NCBI GenBank assembly: GCA_031395485.1
Contig: JANNUS010000016.1
Location: forward strand, 124,001 to 188,000
Source: UBA2336 sp031395485
GTDB taxonomy: Bacteria > Bacteroidota > Bacteroidia > Cytophagales > Cyclobacteriaceae
Direction of reading: 5' to 3'
DNA length: 64,000 nucleotides
Shown here: positions 6,755 through 14,500 of the stretch, one piece after another
Layout: the number at the start of each line of letters is the position of its first letter
Position numbering within the stretch: the first letter of the stretch is position 1
Made by a program: the position numbers and the translations under genes
Notes under the pieces: model-generated
Databases searched by the model: none
What the model saw: the letters and a program-made list of their open reading frames with translations, nothing else
Told to the model about the DNA's origin: nothing

Positions 6755-9448
6755 ATGATCAAAAAAAATGTAATTCTTATACTTGTCCTGATTCCTTCAT
6801 TTCTTTTTGGTCAACAGGATAATGATCGTGCTAAAATTGATGAACTTATGCTGGATTCCCGCTACGAGGAGGCTATCCAGCTAATTGAAGCCACTCTCAA
6901 TCAATCCACAAATCAAATTTTATTAAACATCAAGAAAGCTGAAGCACTTATTAAATTGGGGAAGCTGCTAGATGGTGAATCTCTCCTCAGAAAACTTCAA
7001 TCAAAATTAACGGATGAAAAAAGTCAACATTACTATCATGCCTTGATCGCTATGAATCTTGGTTCCGTGTATTTAAATCAGGGAAGATTTGATCTTGGAA
7101 TGGAGGAGCTTGAAAGAGCACTAAAGTTTTACGAAACCGATAACAAATCCAGCAGTCTAGAGGCCGCAGACGCCCTATCATATCTCGGAAATTTGTATAT
7201 GGCAGCAGGCAAATACCAACAAGCAAATGAACAATTACAAATGGCGCTGGCAATTCGAATTGAGAATTTGCCAAAAACACACGAATTGATTGCCGCCTCG
7301 TATAATAATTTAGGCATGGTATTCACCCAACTAGATGTCAATAAAGCATTTGATTATTACGAAATGTCTATTGCTATCTATGAAGAGTTACACGGCAACG
7401 ATCATCCCAAACTAGCCATTGCTAATACAAATCTAGGCGTGTTACATCGCTCAGAAAAACTTTATGGCGATGCCATTGTGTACTTCGAGTCAGCACTGAA
7501 AATATGGGAAAAGATTTATCCAAAACCACATCCCAACAAAGCCTTGGTTTTGATGAATCTTGGGCAGACTTACTCCAGCATGCGTAATACAGAAACAGCC
7601 CTTGACTTTTACGAAAGAGCACGTGTTATGTATGAAGACTCACAAGGAAAAAAACATCCTGACGTTGCATACATTTATAACCTGCTTGGAAATGAAAAGT
7701 CCTCACAGCAAAAATTTAATAGCGCTCTTCTCGATTATCAAAAGGCAATAATAGCGAACGCTCCGGATTTCAATAATGAAAATGTTCAGGCGAACCCCTT
7801 CACGAACAATTTTTACAATGGAATCCAACTTTTGTACTCGCTTATGTATAAAGCGCAAACACTGGAGGATAAATATTTTGGAAAAACATTAAAAGACAGT
7901 GACCTTATACTGGGTCTAAAAACGCTCCAGGTTGCAGATTCTTTAATTGATCGTCTTCGCCAACATTCTACCAACGAATCCGATAAAATTACATTAGGGT
8001 CAATCGCTAATGAAGTTTATGCCGATGGCGTCCGCATCGGTAATTTATTGAGCAATGTCTCCTTTAAAAGGAGACAATCGTATAGCGAAATGAGTTTCTA
8101 TTTTGCAGAGAAAAGCAAATCTGCAGTATTGCTTGAAGCTATCTCTGATACAGATGCAAAGTCGTTCGCCAAAATTCCGAAAGAACTTCTGGAGGAAGAG
8201 AAAAACCTTAAGTCCTCCATTGCAATGATCTCCCAAAAACTTGCACAAAAGCCTTCAGAGCAAGAAGAGAAATATTTAAGGGAAACAATTTTTAGCCTCA
8301 ATAGAAGCTACCGTGACTTCACTCAACAGCTTGAAATTCAGTACCCTGAATATTTTAACTTAAAGTTCAATTCCGCAGCTCCATCAATTAAGCAGCTTCA
8401 AAATCTTATTCCAGATAAAACTGCTTTAGTCAGTTATTTCATTGATGATAAAAATGACCGGCTGTATACCTACATTATTTCGAAAAGAAATTTCAATGTT
8501 ACAGAAATTGGGCTTCCATCAGATTATGATAAGTATATAACGGGGCTCCGAAACGGACTCTTTTTTTCGGAAGCCGCTACGTTTAGTTTTGCCGCTAGGA
8601 ATCTTCACAAGCTATTGATTCCCAGGATTCCCGGAAACATCAATGACCTCGTAATTATTCCTACTGGAAGAATGGGTATAATACCATTTGAAACATTGTT
8701 AACCCAAGATGCAACGGGAGAAACTGACTTCAAAGAACTCCCCTATCTATTGAACCAGTTCAGTATTCGCTACGAATTTTCAGCTGGCCTTTTATTGCAA
8801 AAAAAACGCGATGGGGCTTCTTCAAAGATTTCTTCTGTTATGCTTTGTGCTCCGGTAACATTTCTGGAGAAGGATAATCTGTTTGATCTACCAGGGACTG
8901 AGGACGAAGTAAATGCAATCGCCAATCTATTTAAAGAAAAGAATATAGGGAGCCAGGTATACCTTAAGGCCCAGGCAAATGAAACAGCGATCAAATCGGG
9001 TTCATTAAAAAACTATTCACTTATACACTTTGCCACACATGGAATTGTTGACGAAAATAGCCCAGAGTTATCACGTATATATTTGCAAAGCGATTCAGAG
9101 GCTGAAGATGGCAATTTATTTGCTGGCGAAATTTATAACCTTGAACTTAACGCTGAACTTGTAGCACTTTCTGCATGCCAAACAGGGCTAGGAAAAATTT
9201 CTAAAGGCGAGGGAGTAATCGGTTTGTCACGTGCGCTTATTTATGCTGGAGCAAAAAAAATTATTGTTTCATTCTGGAGTGTAGCCGATGAATCAACATC
9301 AGAATTAATGACTGACTTCTACAGGCAGTTACTCGAAAATCCAGCCAATAACTATAGTCAGGATCTTCGTAAGGCAAAATTAAATTTATTAAAGGGTAGT
9401 TACGCAGCTCCATACTACTGGGCTCCTTTTATCCTGATCGGTTTTTAA
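6755..9448 (+). CDS. Exported TPR-repeat protein with C-terminal CHAT (caspase-like) domain
   Basis: 897 residues. Signal peptide 1-19 (ending FLFGQ); about eight tetratricopeptide repeats at 30-350, several of the kinesin-light-chain type (NNLGMVFTQL, NLGVLHRSEK, NLGQTYSSM); a helical linker; and a CHAT domain from about 600 to the end. The caspase-like dyad is present: H762 in HFATHG and C808 in SACQTG, followed by the conserved GEGVIGLSRALIYAGA segment. CHAT proteins are cysteine proteases that act in some cases in defence or regulated cleavage. The signal peptide suggests action in the periplasm or at the surface. The one-base gap to the barrel gene suggests a shared task. Confidence 0.88.
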   Translation: MIKKNVILILVLIPSFLFGQQDNDRAKIDELMLDSRYEEAIQLIEATLNQSTNQILLNIKKAEALIKLGKLLDGESLLRKLQSKLTDEKSQHYYHALIAMNLGSVYLNQGRFDLGMEELERALKFYETDNKSSSLEAADALSYLGNLYMAAGKYQQANEQLQMALAIRIENLPKTHELIAASYNNLGMVFTQLDVNKAFDYYEMSIAIYEELHGNDHPKLAIANTNLGVLHRSEKLYGDAIVYFESALKIWEKIYPKPHPNKALVLMNLGQTYSSMRNTETALDFYERARVMYEDSQGKKHPDVAYIYNLLGNEKSSQQKFNSALLDYQKAIIANAPDFNNENVQANPFTNNFYNGIQLLYSLMYKAQTLEDKYFGKTLKDSDLILGLKTLQVADSLIDRLRQHSTNESDKITLGSIANEVYADGVRIGNLLSNVSFKRRQSYSEMSFYFAEKSKSAVLLEAISDTDAKSFAKIPKELLEEEKNLKSSIAMISQKLAQKPSEQEEKYLRETIFSLNRSYRDFTQQLEIQYPEYFNLKFNSAAPSIKQLQNLIPDKTALVSYFIDDKNDRLYTYIISKRNFNVTEIGLPSDYDKYITGLRNGLFFSEAATFSFAARNLHKLLIPRIPGNINDLVIIPTGRMGIIPFETLLTQDATGETDFKELPYLLNQFSIRYEFSAGLLLQKKRDGASSKISSVMLCAPVTFLEKDNLFDLPGTEDEVNAIANLFKEKNIGSQVYLKAQANETAIKSGSLKNYSLIHFATHGIVDENSPELSRIYLQSDSEAEDGNLFAGEIYNLELNAELVALSACQTGLGKISKGEGVIGLSRALIYAGAKKIIVSFWSVADESTSELMTDFYRQLLENPANNYSQDLRKAKLNLLKGSYAAPYYWAPFILIGF

Positions 9449-9453
9449 AAGAT

Positions 9454-9486
9454 AGACCTTCAAGGTTTTGAAAACCTTGAAGGTCT
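9454..9486. repeat. Long palindrome between convergent genes
   Basis: A 16-base arm beginning AGACCTTCAAGG is mirrored perfectly around one central base. It lies in the 42-base gap between the convergent CHAT and TonB-receptor genes, so it may end transcription from both sides, although neither side has a strong T run. Near-identical palindromes recur in Bacteroidota genomes as I remember them, so it may instead be a dispersed repeat. Confidence 0.6.
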
Positions 9487-9490
9487 GAGA

Positions 9491-11788
9491 TTACTTTATT
9501 CTAAATCTAAATCCTGCATAGGCCATCCTTCCAAAAATTGGTCCCCATACCATGGAAGCATCAAAATCATTTTGAACTGTTGTTAATCCAAACGGGTCAC
9601 TAGAAGCAACAATCGGGTTATCCAATTTGTAATCCCCAATATTCTCAACACCCAAATACACACTCCATTTATCCCCGAAGTCTTTTGTTATTTGTGCATT
9701 CATCAAAAAGTAATCAGGTGAATATCCAGGCAGTTGATATTCGGTAAGATTCTGTGACGTATCCGGGATACGCTGCTTGCCTAACCATTGCACGGTAAAG
9801 TCAAATTTCCAGTTGCTCTTGGTTTCATAAGCAAGATTAACAAAAGCGCGATGTTCGGCAATCAGGGGCTTTACTAATAGCCCTTCAGTATAATCAGTTT
9901 TCACATTGAGCCAACGATACGCCATGCGTAAATCAAACCTTCTCATCAATTCATAGTCGACCTGGAATTGTAAACTATGAGAAAACGATTTTCCATTCAA
10001 CCCAAAAAACCGAGCCTCACGTGCAGTCCTGTCAAGATCAAGCACAACTTGATTCTGAAAATCTGTAAAGAAATAATCAACAGTAAATGAACCAGCGCGG
10101 TAATCAAGCATAAAATCTTGGGAAAAATTCAGTCCGTAATTCCAGGCCACATCCGGTTTGAAACCATACGCTTTTTTTGTTTGAAAATCCGAGAGCACAA
10201 AAGCTCTGGCAGATACCAGTACACCTGAATTTTCAGAAACTATATTCGCTACCCTAGTTCCTTTGCCTGCTGATACTCGAAGCGTAGTCGTTGGCGTAAG
10301 ATTATACCGCAGGTGCAATCGTGGCGTAAAAATAGTTCCAAACAAATTATGTTGATCAACGCGAATTCCCGCAATAGCAGAGAAATTTTTAAGATCATCA
10401 TAGGTGTACTCAAAGAATGCACCCGGTACAATTTCCGTTCGATCAAAGGTTGTTGAGGCTACAGGTGATGACCCTTCAAGTTCAATACCATTGGCTACTT
10501 CTAATGTTTCATCAAAGTCGTCATACAAAAAACTTAACCCTGATTTAAACTTATGAGATGTATTACTGATGATTGATTGATAAATCAAATTTGAATAAAA
10601 GGATTTCTCATCGCCATCATGCAAATTCAATCCATAATAACTTTCATGATCATGCTTTATGCCCGACAGTTGCAAGCCAACACTCTTGTATGGTTTACCG
10701 ACAAACTGGTATCCAATCTTACCCCAAGCTTCATAACGCTTTGTATTGATTTCAAATCCATACCGGTTTGTAGTGAACTTATCCTGTTCAGGATTAAAAC
10801 CTGTTTGTCCGCCTTGCTTTCCATCGGTAAGGATTTTTATTCCTACCTGACCAAGCAAACCCTTATTGTTATTATAGACCCAACGATTAATAAAATTTAA
10901 TTGTGAACCGGTAGGAAAATCAAGAAAATAGTCATCATTCTCATCCATTTCAATCGGTCGTGTACTGCCATGCAATAGAAATGTTGTAGCCCATTTATCG
11001 CCAGTTACCAACGAGTAGTTAAGATTCATTTCCGATCGCGCAGATTGATTTACATATCCATTAATAAAAAGTTTTTCACTCTCTTGTGGCTTTTTCATTT
11101 CCACATTAATCTGACCAGCGATACTTTCATACCCGTTCACAACCGAACCAACGCCCTTTGTTACTTGAATGGAATTGATCCACGTACCCGGAATAAACTG
11201 TATACCCTGACTACTGGCAAGCCCTCGTACACCTGGCATGTTTTCAATGGAGATCATGGTATTAGGTCCAGCGAGTCCTAACATTTGAATCTGACGCGTT
11301 CCTGTAATGGCATCAGTAAACGACACATCAACAGATGGATTCGTTTCAAAACTCTCTGAGAGATTGCAACACGCAGCCTTAAATAGTTCCTTCTCGGTCA
11401 TGATCACTGTATTAATTCCACGCGATTGATCAATTCCAGTTGCAGGCTTCCATCCATGAACCGTTACTTCCTTCAGTACCTGGTCTGACTGAAGTGTGAT
11501 TTTTACAGATGTTTGATCTGCTATGGTAAGGGTATCCGAACGGTAGCCAATAAAACTCACGATAAGCCTATTTGCCCCCTCCACCCGATCAATCATAAAC
11601 ACACCATTCTCTCCTGTGCTGGTTCCTTTTGAAGTACCTAACCAAACAACATTTGCACCCGTGAGTGGTTCATCAACTCCTTCTGCATTTTTCTCCACCA
11701 CTAATCCCATCAACTTTTGGGCAAGTAATAACCTTGCGCTAAAAGTCAATGCGATTACCATGAATATGGTAATTCCAATTCTCTTCAT
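9491..11788 (-). CDS. TonB-dependent receptor, probably metal (copper) related
   Basis: 765 residues. Signal peptide to about LLAQ, a carboxypeptidase-D regulatory-like domain (about 25-110, with LTGANVVWLGTSKGTST), a plug domain (about 125-235, RQIQMLGLAGPNTMI) and a 22-strand barrel ending YAGFRFRIK. The CCNLSESFETNPSVDVSFTD stretch with adjacent cysteines is typical of a receptor subgroup found beside HMA and copper genes. It sits in the outer membrane and uses TonB energy to import a ligand. It is the third gene of an operon with an HYC_CC_PP protein and an HMA protein, supporting metal handling. The ligand itself is inferred. Confidence 0.88.
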   Translation of the reverse strand: MKRIGITIFMVIALTFSARLLLAQKLMGLVVEKNAEGVDEPLTGANVVWLGTSKGTSTGENGVFMIDRVEGANRLIVSFIGYRSDTLTIADQTSVKITLQSDQVLKEVTVHGWKPATGIDQSRGINTVIMTEKELFKAACCNLSESFETNPSVDVSFTDAITGTRQIQMLGLAGPNTMISIENMPGVRGLASSQGIQFIPGTWINSIQVTKGVGSVVNGYESIAGQINVEMKKPQESEKLFINGYVNQSARSEMNLNYSLVTGDKWATTFLLHGSTRPIEMDENDDYFLDFPTGSQLNFINRWVYNNNKGLLGQVGIKILTDGKQGGQTGFNPEQDKFTTNRYGFEINTKRYEAWGKIGYQFVGKPYKSVGLQLSGIKHDHESYYGLNLHDGDEKSFYSNLIYQSIISNTSHKFKSGLSFLYDDFDETLEVANGIELEGSSPVASTTFDRTEIVPGAFFEYTYDDLKNFSAIAGIRVDQHNLFGTIFTPRLHLRYNLTPTTTLRVSAGKGTRVANIVSENSGVLVSARAFVLSDFQTKKAYGFKPDVAWNYGLNFSQDFMLDYRAGSFTVDYFFTDFQNQVVLDLDRTAREARFFGLNGKSFSHSLQFQVDYELMRRFDLRMAYRWLNVKTDYTEGLLVKPLIAEHRAFVNLAYETKSNWKFDFTVQWLGKQRIPDTSQNLTEYQLPGYSPDYFLMNAQITKDFGDKWSVYLGVENIGDYKLDNPIVASSDPFGLTTVQNDFDASMVWGPIFGRMAYAGFRFRIK

Positions 11789-11800
11789 CGTATGATTGGA

Positions 11801-12181
11801 TTAATGATCTTTCTTTTCATCGTCCTGCATACCACTATGGTCGTGGTCGCGGTACAGGCAGCAGAATGGAAGCTTAGCATAAACCTCGTCCTTTGACTTT
11901 GATTTATCCGTGTCGTGGCCGACTTTAGCTATCAAGTCACAAATTTGTTGCTCCGTAATTTTTGAAGGAACGTACACAACATTGAGATTCTTTGTAGTCG
12001 GATCCCATTTAGCTTGCTTGATGCCTTTGTGATCCAATGCTGATTCGATACGTCCTTTACACATTCCGCAATTGCCGTAGACTTTAAGATTGGCTGTAAC
12101 AACCTTTTTAGATTTTGTTTGTGCAATTGATGCGAAAGTGATGCAAATAAAAGTGATGATAAATATTATTCTCGTTTTCAT
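11801..12181 (-). CDS. Exported heavy-metal-associated (HMA) domain protein
   Basis: 126 residues. Signal peptide 1-20 (ending SIAQ), then an HMA ferredoxin-like domain at about 27-93 with the metal site GNCGMCKGRIE (CxxC) and the usual VGHDTDK end. The tail adds FCCLYRDHDHSGM, a second cluster of cysteines and histidines that could also bind copper or zinc. It lies 12 bases upstream of the TonB receptor. Probably a periplasmic metal carrier. Confidence in the domain is high; which metal it carries is inferred. Confidence 0.88.
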   Translation of the reverse strand: MKTRIIFIITFICITFASIAQTKSKKVVTANLKVYGNCGMCKGRIESALDHKGIKQAKWDPTTKNLNVVYVPSKITEQQICDLIAKVGHDTDKSKSKDEVYAKLPFCCLYRDHDHSGMQDDEKKDH

Positions 12182-12241
12182 GTTTTTTTGAATTTTAAGA
12201 GTTGATAAATGAATAAATAATCAAGGCCTCTCGACCGCGAA

Positions 12242-12646
12242 TTATGCATTCAAGTCATCATCGTAAAAAACGAGACTGCAATTGATTTGATAGAGGGAAT
12301 CTTTTGGAGGAGGGGAGAAATCGGGCCTAATATATTGTGTAATCGGTTGTTCAGTTATTTGTGTATCAACATTGGTGTAAATATTACCAATTAGAAAGAA
12401 ATCTGGTAAAATAGGTGCTAAAGAGGTTGAAAGGCTTTGAAAATCATTAATTGAAAGCACCTCATGCTTATCACTACAACAACCGTCATTTTCTACAAAA
12501 AAAAGGCTACAGGGGCATTTTTTAGCTTCGAATGAGAAAAGTTCCGTGGATTTTTCTCTGCCCATACAGTAGTGTGTGGTTTTCACCACACCTACTGACA
12601 GAAGCAGATAAATACACATGAACGCTATGGCAAAAAGCTTATTCAT
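12242..12646 (-). CDS. HYC_CC_PP family protein
   Basis: 134 residues with a signal peptide or membrane anchor at about 5-20. It shows the features that name the family: THYCMG near residue 25, a GCC pair with a preceding CPC, and PPP near the C-terminus. The family is known from Bacteroidota genomes, often beside copper-related genes, and its function is not established. The cysteine/histidine pattern and the downstream HMA protein and receptor suggest metal binding or sensing in the envelope. It is the first gene of the operon and diverges from pcm. Confidence 0.75.
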   Translation of the reverse strand: MNKLFAIAFMCIYLLLSVGVVKTTHYCMGREKSTELFSFEAKKCPCSLFFVENDGCCSDKHEVLSINDFQSLSTSLAPILPDFFLIGNIYTNVDTQITEQPITQYIRPDFSPPPKDSLYQINCSLVFYDDDLNA

Positions 12647-12751
12647 TGTGCATGAGAGAACCCTAAAGTAAAGAGGTTAGTTTCAATTTTCCTAAGAATT
12701 TTCTGAAACTTTGTTTGGCAGTAAAAAATGCTTTTTTTGCATCAAAATCGC

Positions 12752-13402
12752 ATGTTAGAAGATAATTACAAGCAAAGGGGTTTGCGCAATAAACTCATTA
12801 AAATTCTCCGAAATAAAGGTATTTCTGACGAACGGGTACTAGAAGCCCTTGCTAAGGTGCCCAGGCACGTTTTTTTTGATAACGCCCTCTTGGAGCACGC
12901 CTACCAAGACAAAGCTTTCCCTATTGGAGAGGGTCAAACGATCTCACAACCCTATACCGTTGCCTTTCAAACAGAAAAACTAGAAGTAAAACCAGGAGAT
13001 AAAGTTTTGGAGATTGGAACTGGCTCTGGCTACCAAGCTTGCGTACTGCTGGAACTTGGCGCTAAAGTTTATACAATTGAATACAATCAGAAGCTTTATG
13101 AAATAGTAAAAGGTTTTTTACCCAAGATGGGATACAAGCCCTATTTCTTTTTTGGCGATGGATCAAAAGGTCTTGCCTCAAAAGCTCCATACGATAAGAT
13201 CATTGTAACGGCAGGCGCCCCGATTGTACCGCTGGCATTAACTGACCAGTTAAACGATGGAGGTATTCTAGTTATTCCAGTTGGCGATCGTGACAAACAA
13301 GCTATGATACGAATTATGAAGAAGGATGGAAAATTGATGAAAGAAGAGTTTGAAAATTTTGCGTTCGTTCCCTTGCTCGGAAAAGAAGGTTGGAAGATTT
13401 GA
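12752..13402 (+). CDS. pcm: Protein-L-isoaspartate O-methyltransferase
   Basis: 216 residues from the ATG at 12752. An ATG at 12728 would add eight residues (MLFLHQNR) that do not resemble the family, so the second start is preferred. Motifs: VPRHVFF, GEGQTISQPYTVAF, the SAM-binding loop LEIGTGSGYQ, and YDKIIVTAGAP. The enzyme methylates isoaspartyl residues in damaged proteins so that they can revert to aspartate. It is cytoplasmic, with normal length. It diverges from the metal operon; the 105-base gap holds the promoters of both, though I see no exact TAnnTTTG there. Confidence 0.93.
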   Translation: MLEDNYKQRGLRNKLIKILRNKGISDERVLEALAKVPRHVFFDNALLEHAYQDKAFPIGEGQTISQPYTVAFQTEKLEVKPGDKVLEIGTGSGYQACVLLELGAKVYTIEYNQKLYEIVKGFLPKMGYKPYFFFGDGSKGLASKAPYDKIIVTAGAPIVPLALTDQLNDGGILVIPVGDRDKQAMIRIMKKDGKLMKEEFENFAFVPLLGKEGWKI

Positions 13403-13469
13403 CACCAACCATCCAAATGATTGATTAGTTTTACTTGGTAAAAAGTAGTCTATCAAAATATAAATTTAC

Positions 13470-14000
13470 ATGACGAAGAAGAAAAAATTTCCGCGTGAAT
13501 CTCTCGTTAGCATGACGGAAATTGTACTCCCTAACGACACAAACACACTTAATAACCTAATGGGTGGCCGATTAATGCATTGGATGGATATTGTTTCTGC
13601 TATCTCGGCTCAAAAACACTCGAAAAATATTGTTGTTACAGCCTCGGTCGACAATATCTCGTTCCGTCATCCGATACGATTGGGGAATGTTGTTACACTT
13701 AGAGCAAAAGTCACCCGCGCCTTTAATTCTTCTATGGAAGTGAGAATTGACGTGGATGCAGAAGATGTGCCTTCCGAACATAAATTCGAAAGCAATTCAG
13801 CTTACTTTACGTTTGTTGCTATCGATCAAAATGGCAAACCTGTTGAAGTGCCGGAAGTGGAAACAGAAACGCCAGAAGAAAAAGCTATGTATGAAGGAGC
13901 TCTTCGAAGAAGGCAACTTCGATTAATTCTTGGGGGAAGAATGAAGCCATCGGAGGCGAATGAATTAAAGTCAATATTTGATATTAAAGAGGTCAAATGA
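13470..14000 (+). CDS. Acyl-CoA thioesterase, hotdog fold
   Basis: 176 residues. Single hotdog domain of the acyl-CoA hydrolase (BFIT/YciA-like) group: NLMGGRLMHWMDIVSAISA carries the helix and the conserved Asn and Asp positions, followed by FRHPIRLGNVVTLRAKV and a C-terminal RRRQLRLILGG extension seen in Bacteroidota members. It hydrolyses acyl-CoA in the cytoplasm; chain-length preference cannot be read from sequence. Its TGA overlaps the next ATG by four bases, so translation of the next gene is probably coupled. Confidence 0.87.
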   Translation: MTKKKKFPRESLVSMTEIVLPNDTNTLNNLMGGRLMHWMDIVSAISAQKHSKNIVVTASVDNISFRHPIRLGNVVTLRAKVTRAFNSSMEVRIDVDAEDVPSEHKFESNSAYFTFVAIDQNGKPVEVPEVETETPEEKAMYEGALRRRQLRLILGGRMKPSEANELKSIFDIKEVK

Positions 14001-14398
14001 ACAGTACCTTTTCGGATCAAATCTATACAGAGGAATTGTTCACTATAAAGCCAAGTAACACAACGGTAATTCTCACCAAGCCTTGGCACGAACTTAACTA
14101 TAAAGAAAAGGAACAACTTCAGAAAATTTCTGATGCCCTCAAGCAGCGAATCAATTCTGGGTTATGCCTCGATGCTTTTAATGTTATTTATCAACCTCAA
14201 TTAGATATAAACCAGTTATCGATCCAACCAAATAAAGTCATCTATTTTGGTGCGTCAATTAAAGGCCTGACCCAATACGAATTAATAGGGTCCAATCAAC
14301 TCAAAATGGTATTATCTGAAAGCCTGTCAGATTTAATTCTAAGTGAACTTTCAAAGCAAAAGCTTTGGAAGGCACTACAACAATTATTTGCGGCCTGA
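13997..14398 (+). CDS. Uncharacterised 133-aa protein, possible DNA polymerase III psi-like fold
   Basis: 133 residues, no signal peptide or membrane segment. The frame overlaps the thioesterase stop by four bases (ATGA). Layout: a strand TVILTKPW, a helix rich in E/K/Q, a strand FNVIYQP, a strand KVIYFGASI, and a final amphipathic helix with SESLSDLILSELSKQKLWKALQQLF. Strand-helix alternation plus an ending of conserved-looking leucines and KLW..L resembles the psi (HolD) clamp-loader subunit. This is pattern similarity only. A Cytophagales-restricted unknown protein is the safe description. Confidence 0.6.
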   Translation: MNSTFSDQIYTEELFTIKPSNTTVILTKPWHELNYKEKEQLQKISDALKQRINSGLCLDAFNVIYQPQLDINQLSIQPNKVIYFGASIKGLTQYELIGSNQLKMVLSESLSDLILSELSKQKLWKALQQLFAA

Positions 14399-14407
14399 TT
14401 ATCTCAT

Positions 14408-14438
14408 TTTGGCTAATTAAGCCCTTATTCTATATTTG
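14408..14438 (+). promoter_or_regulatory. Promoter for the membrane pyrophosphatase
   Basis: TTTG at 14408-14411, 19 bases, then TATATTTG at 14431-14438: a full match to the Bacteroidota consensus. It leaves a leader of about 60 bases before the ATG at 14501. Confidence 0.7.
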
Positions 14439-14449
14439 CGGGACTTTTT

Positions 14450-14481
14450 AAAACCATCTGCAAAAAAAAACGGGTGGTTTT
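14450..14481 (+). promoter_or_regulatory. Hairpin in the pyrophosphatase leader
   Basis: Arms AAAACCATC and GGTGGTTTT pair (one G-U) around an A-rich loop and are followed by TGTTAT. It lies downstream of the promoter, within the 5' leader. It could stabilise the transcript or act as a weak attenuator. I match it to no known riboswitch. Confidence 0.4.
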
Positions 14482-14500
14482 GTTATCTAAACTCTAGAAC

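Noticed and set aside
14450..14481. Riboswitch in the hppA leader
   Set aside because: Only one simple hairpin with an A-rich loop; no conserved riboswitch core.
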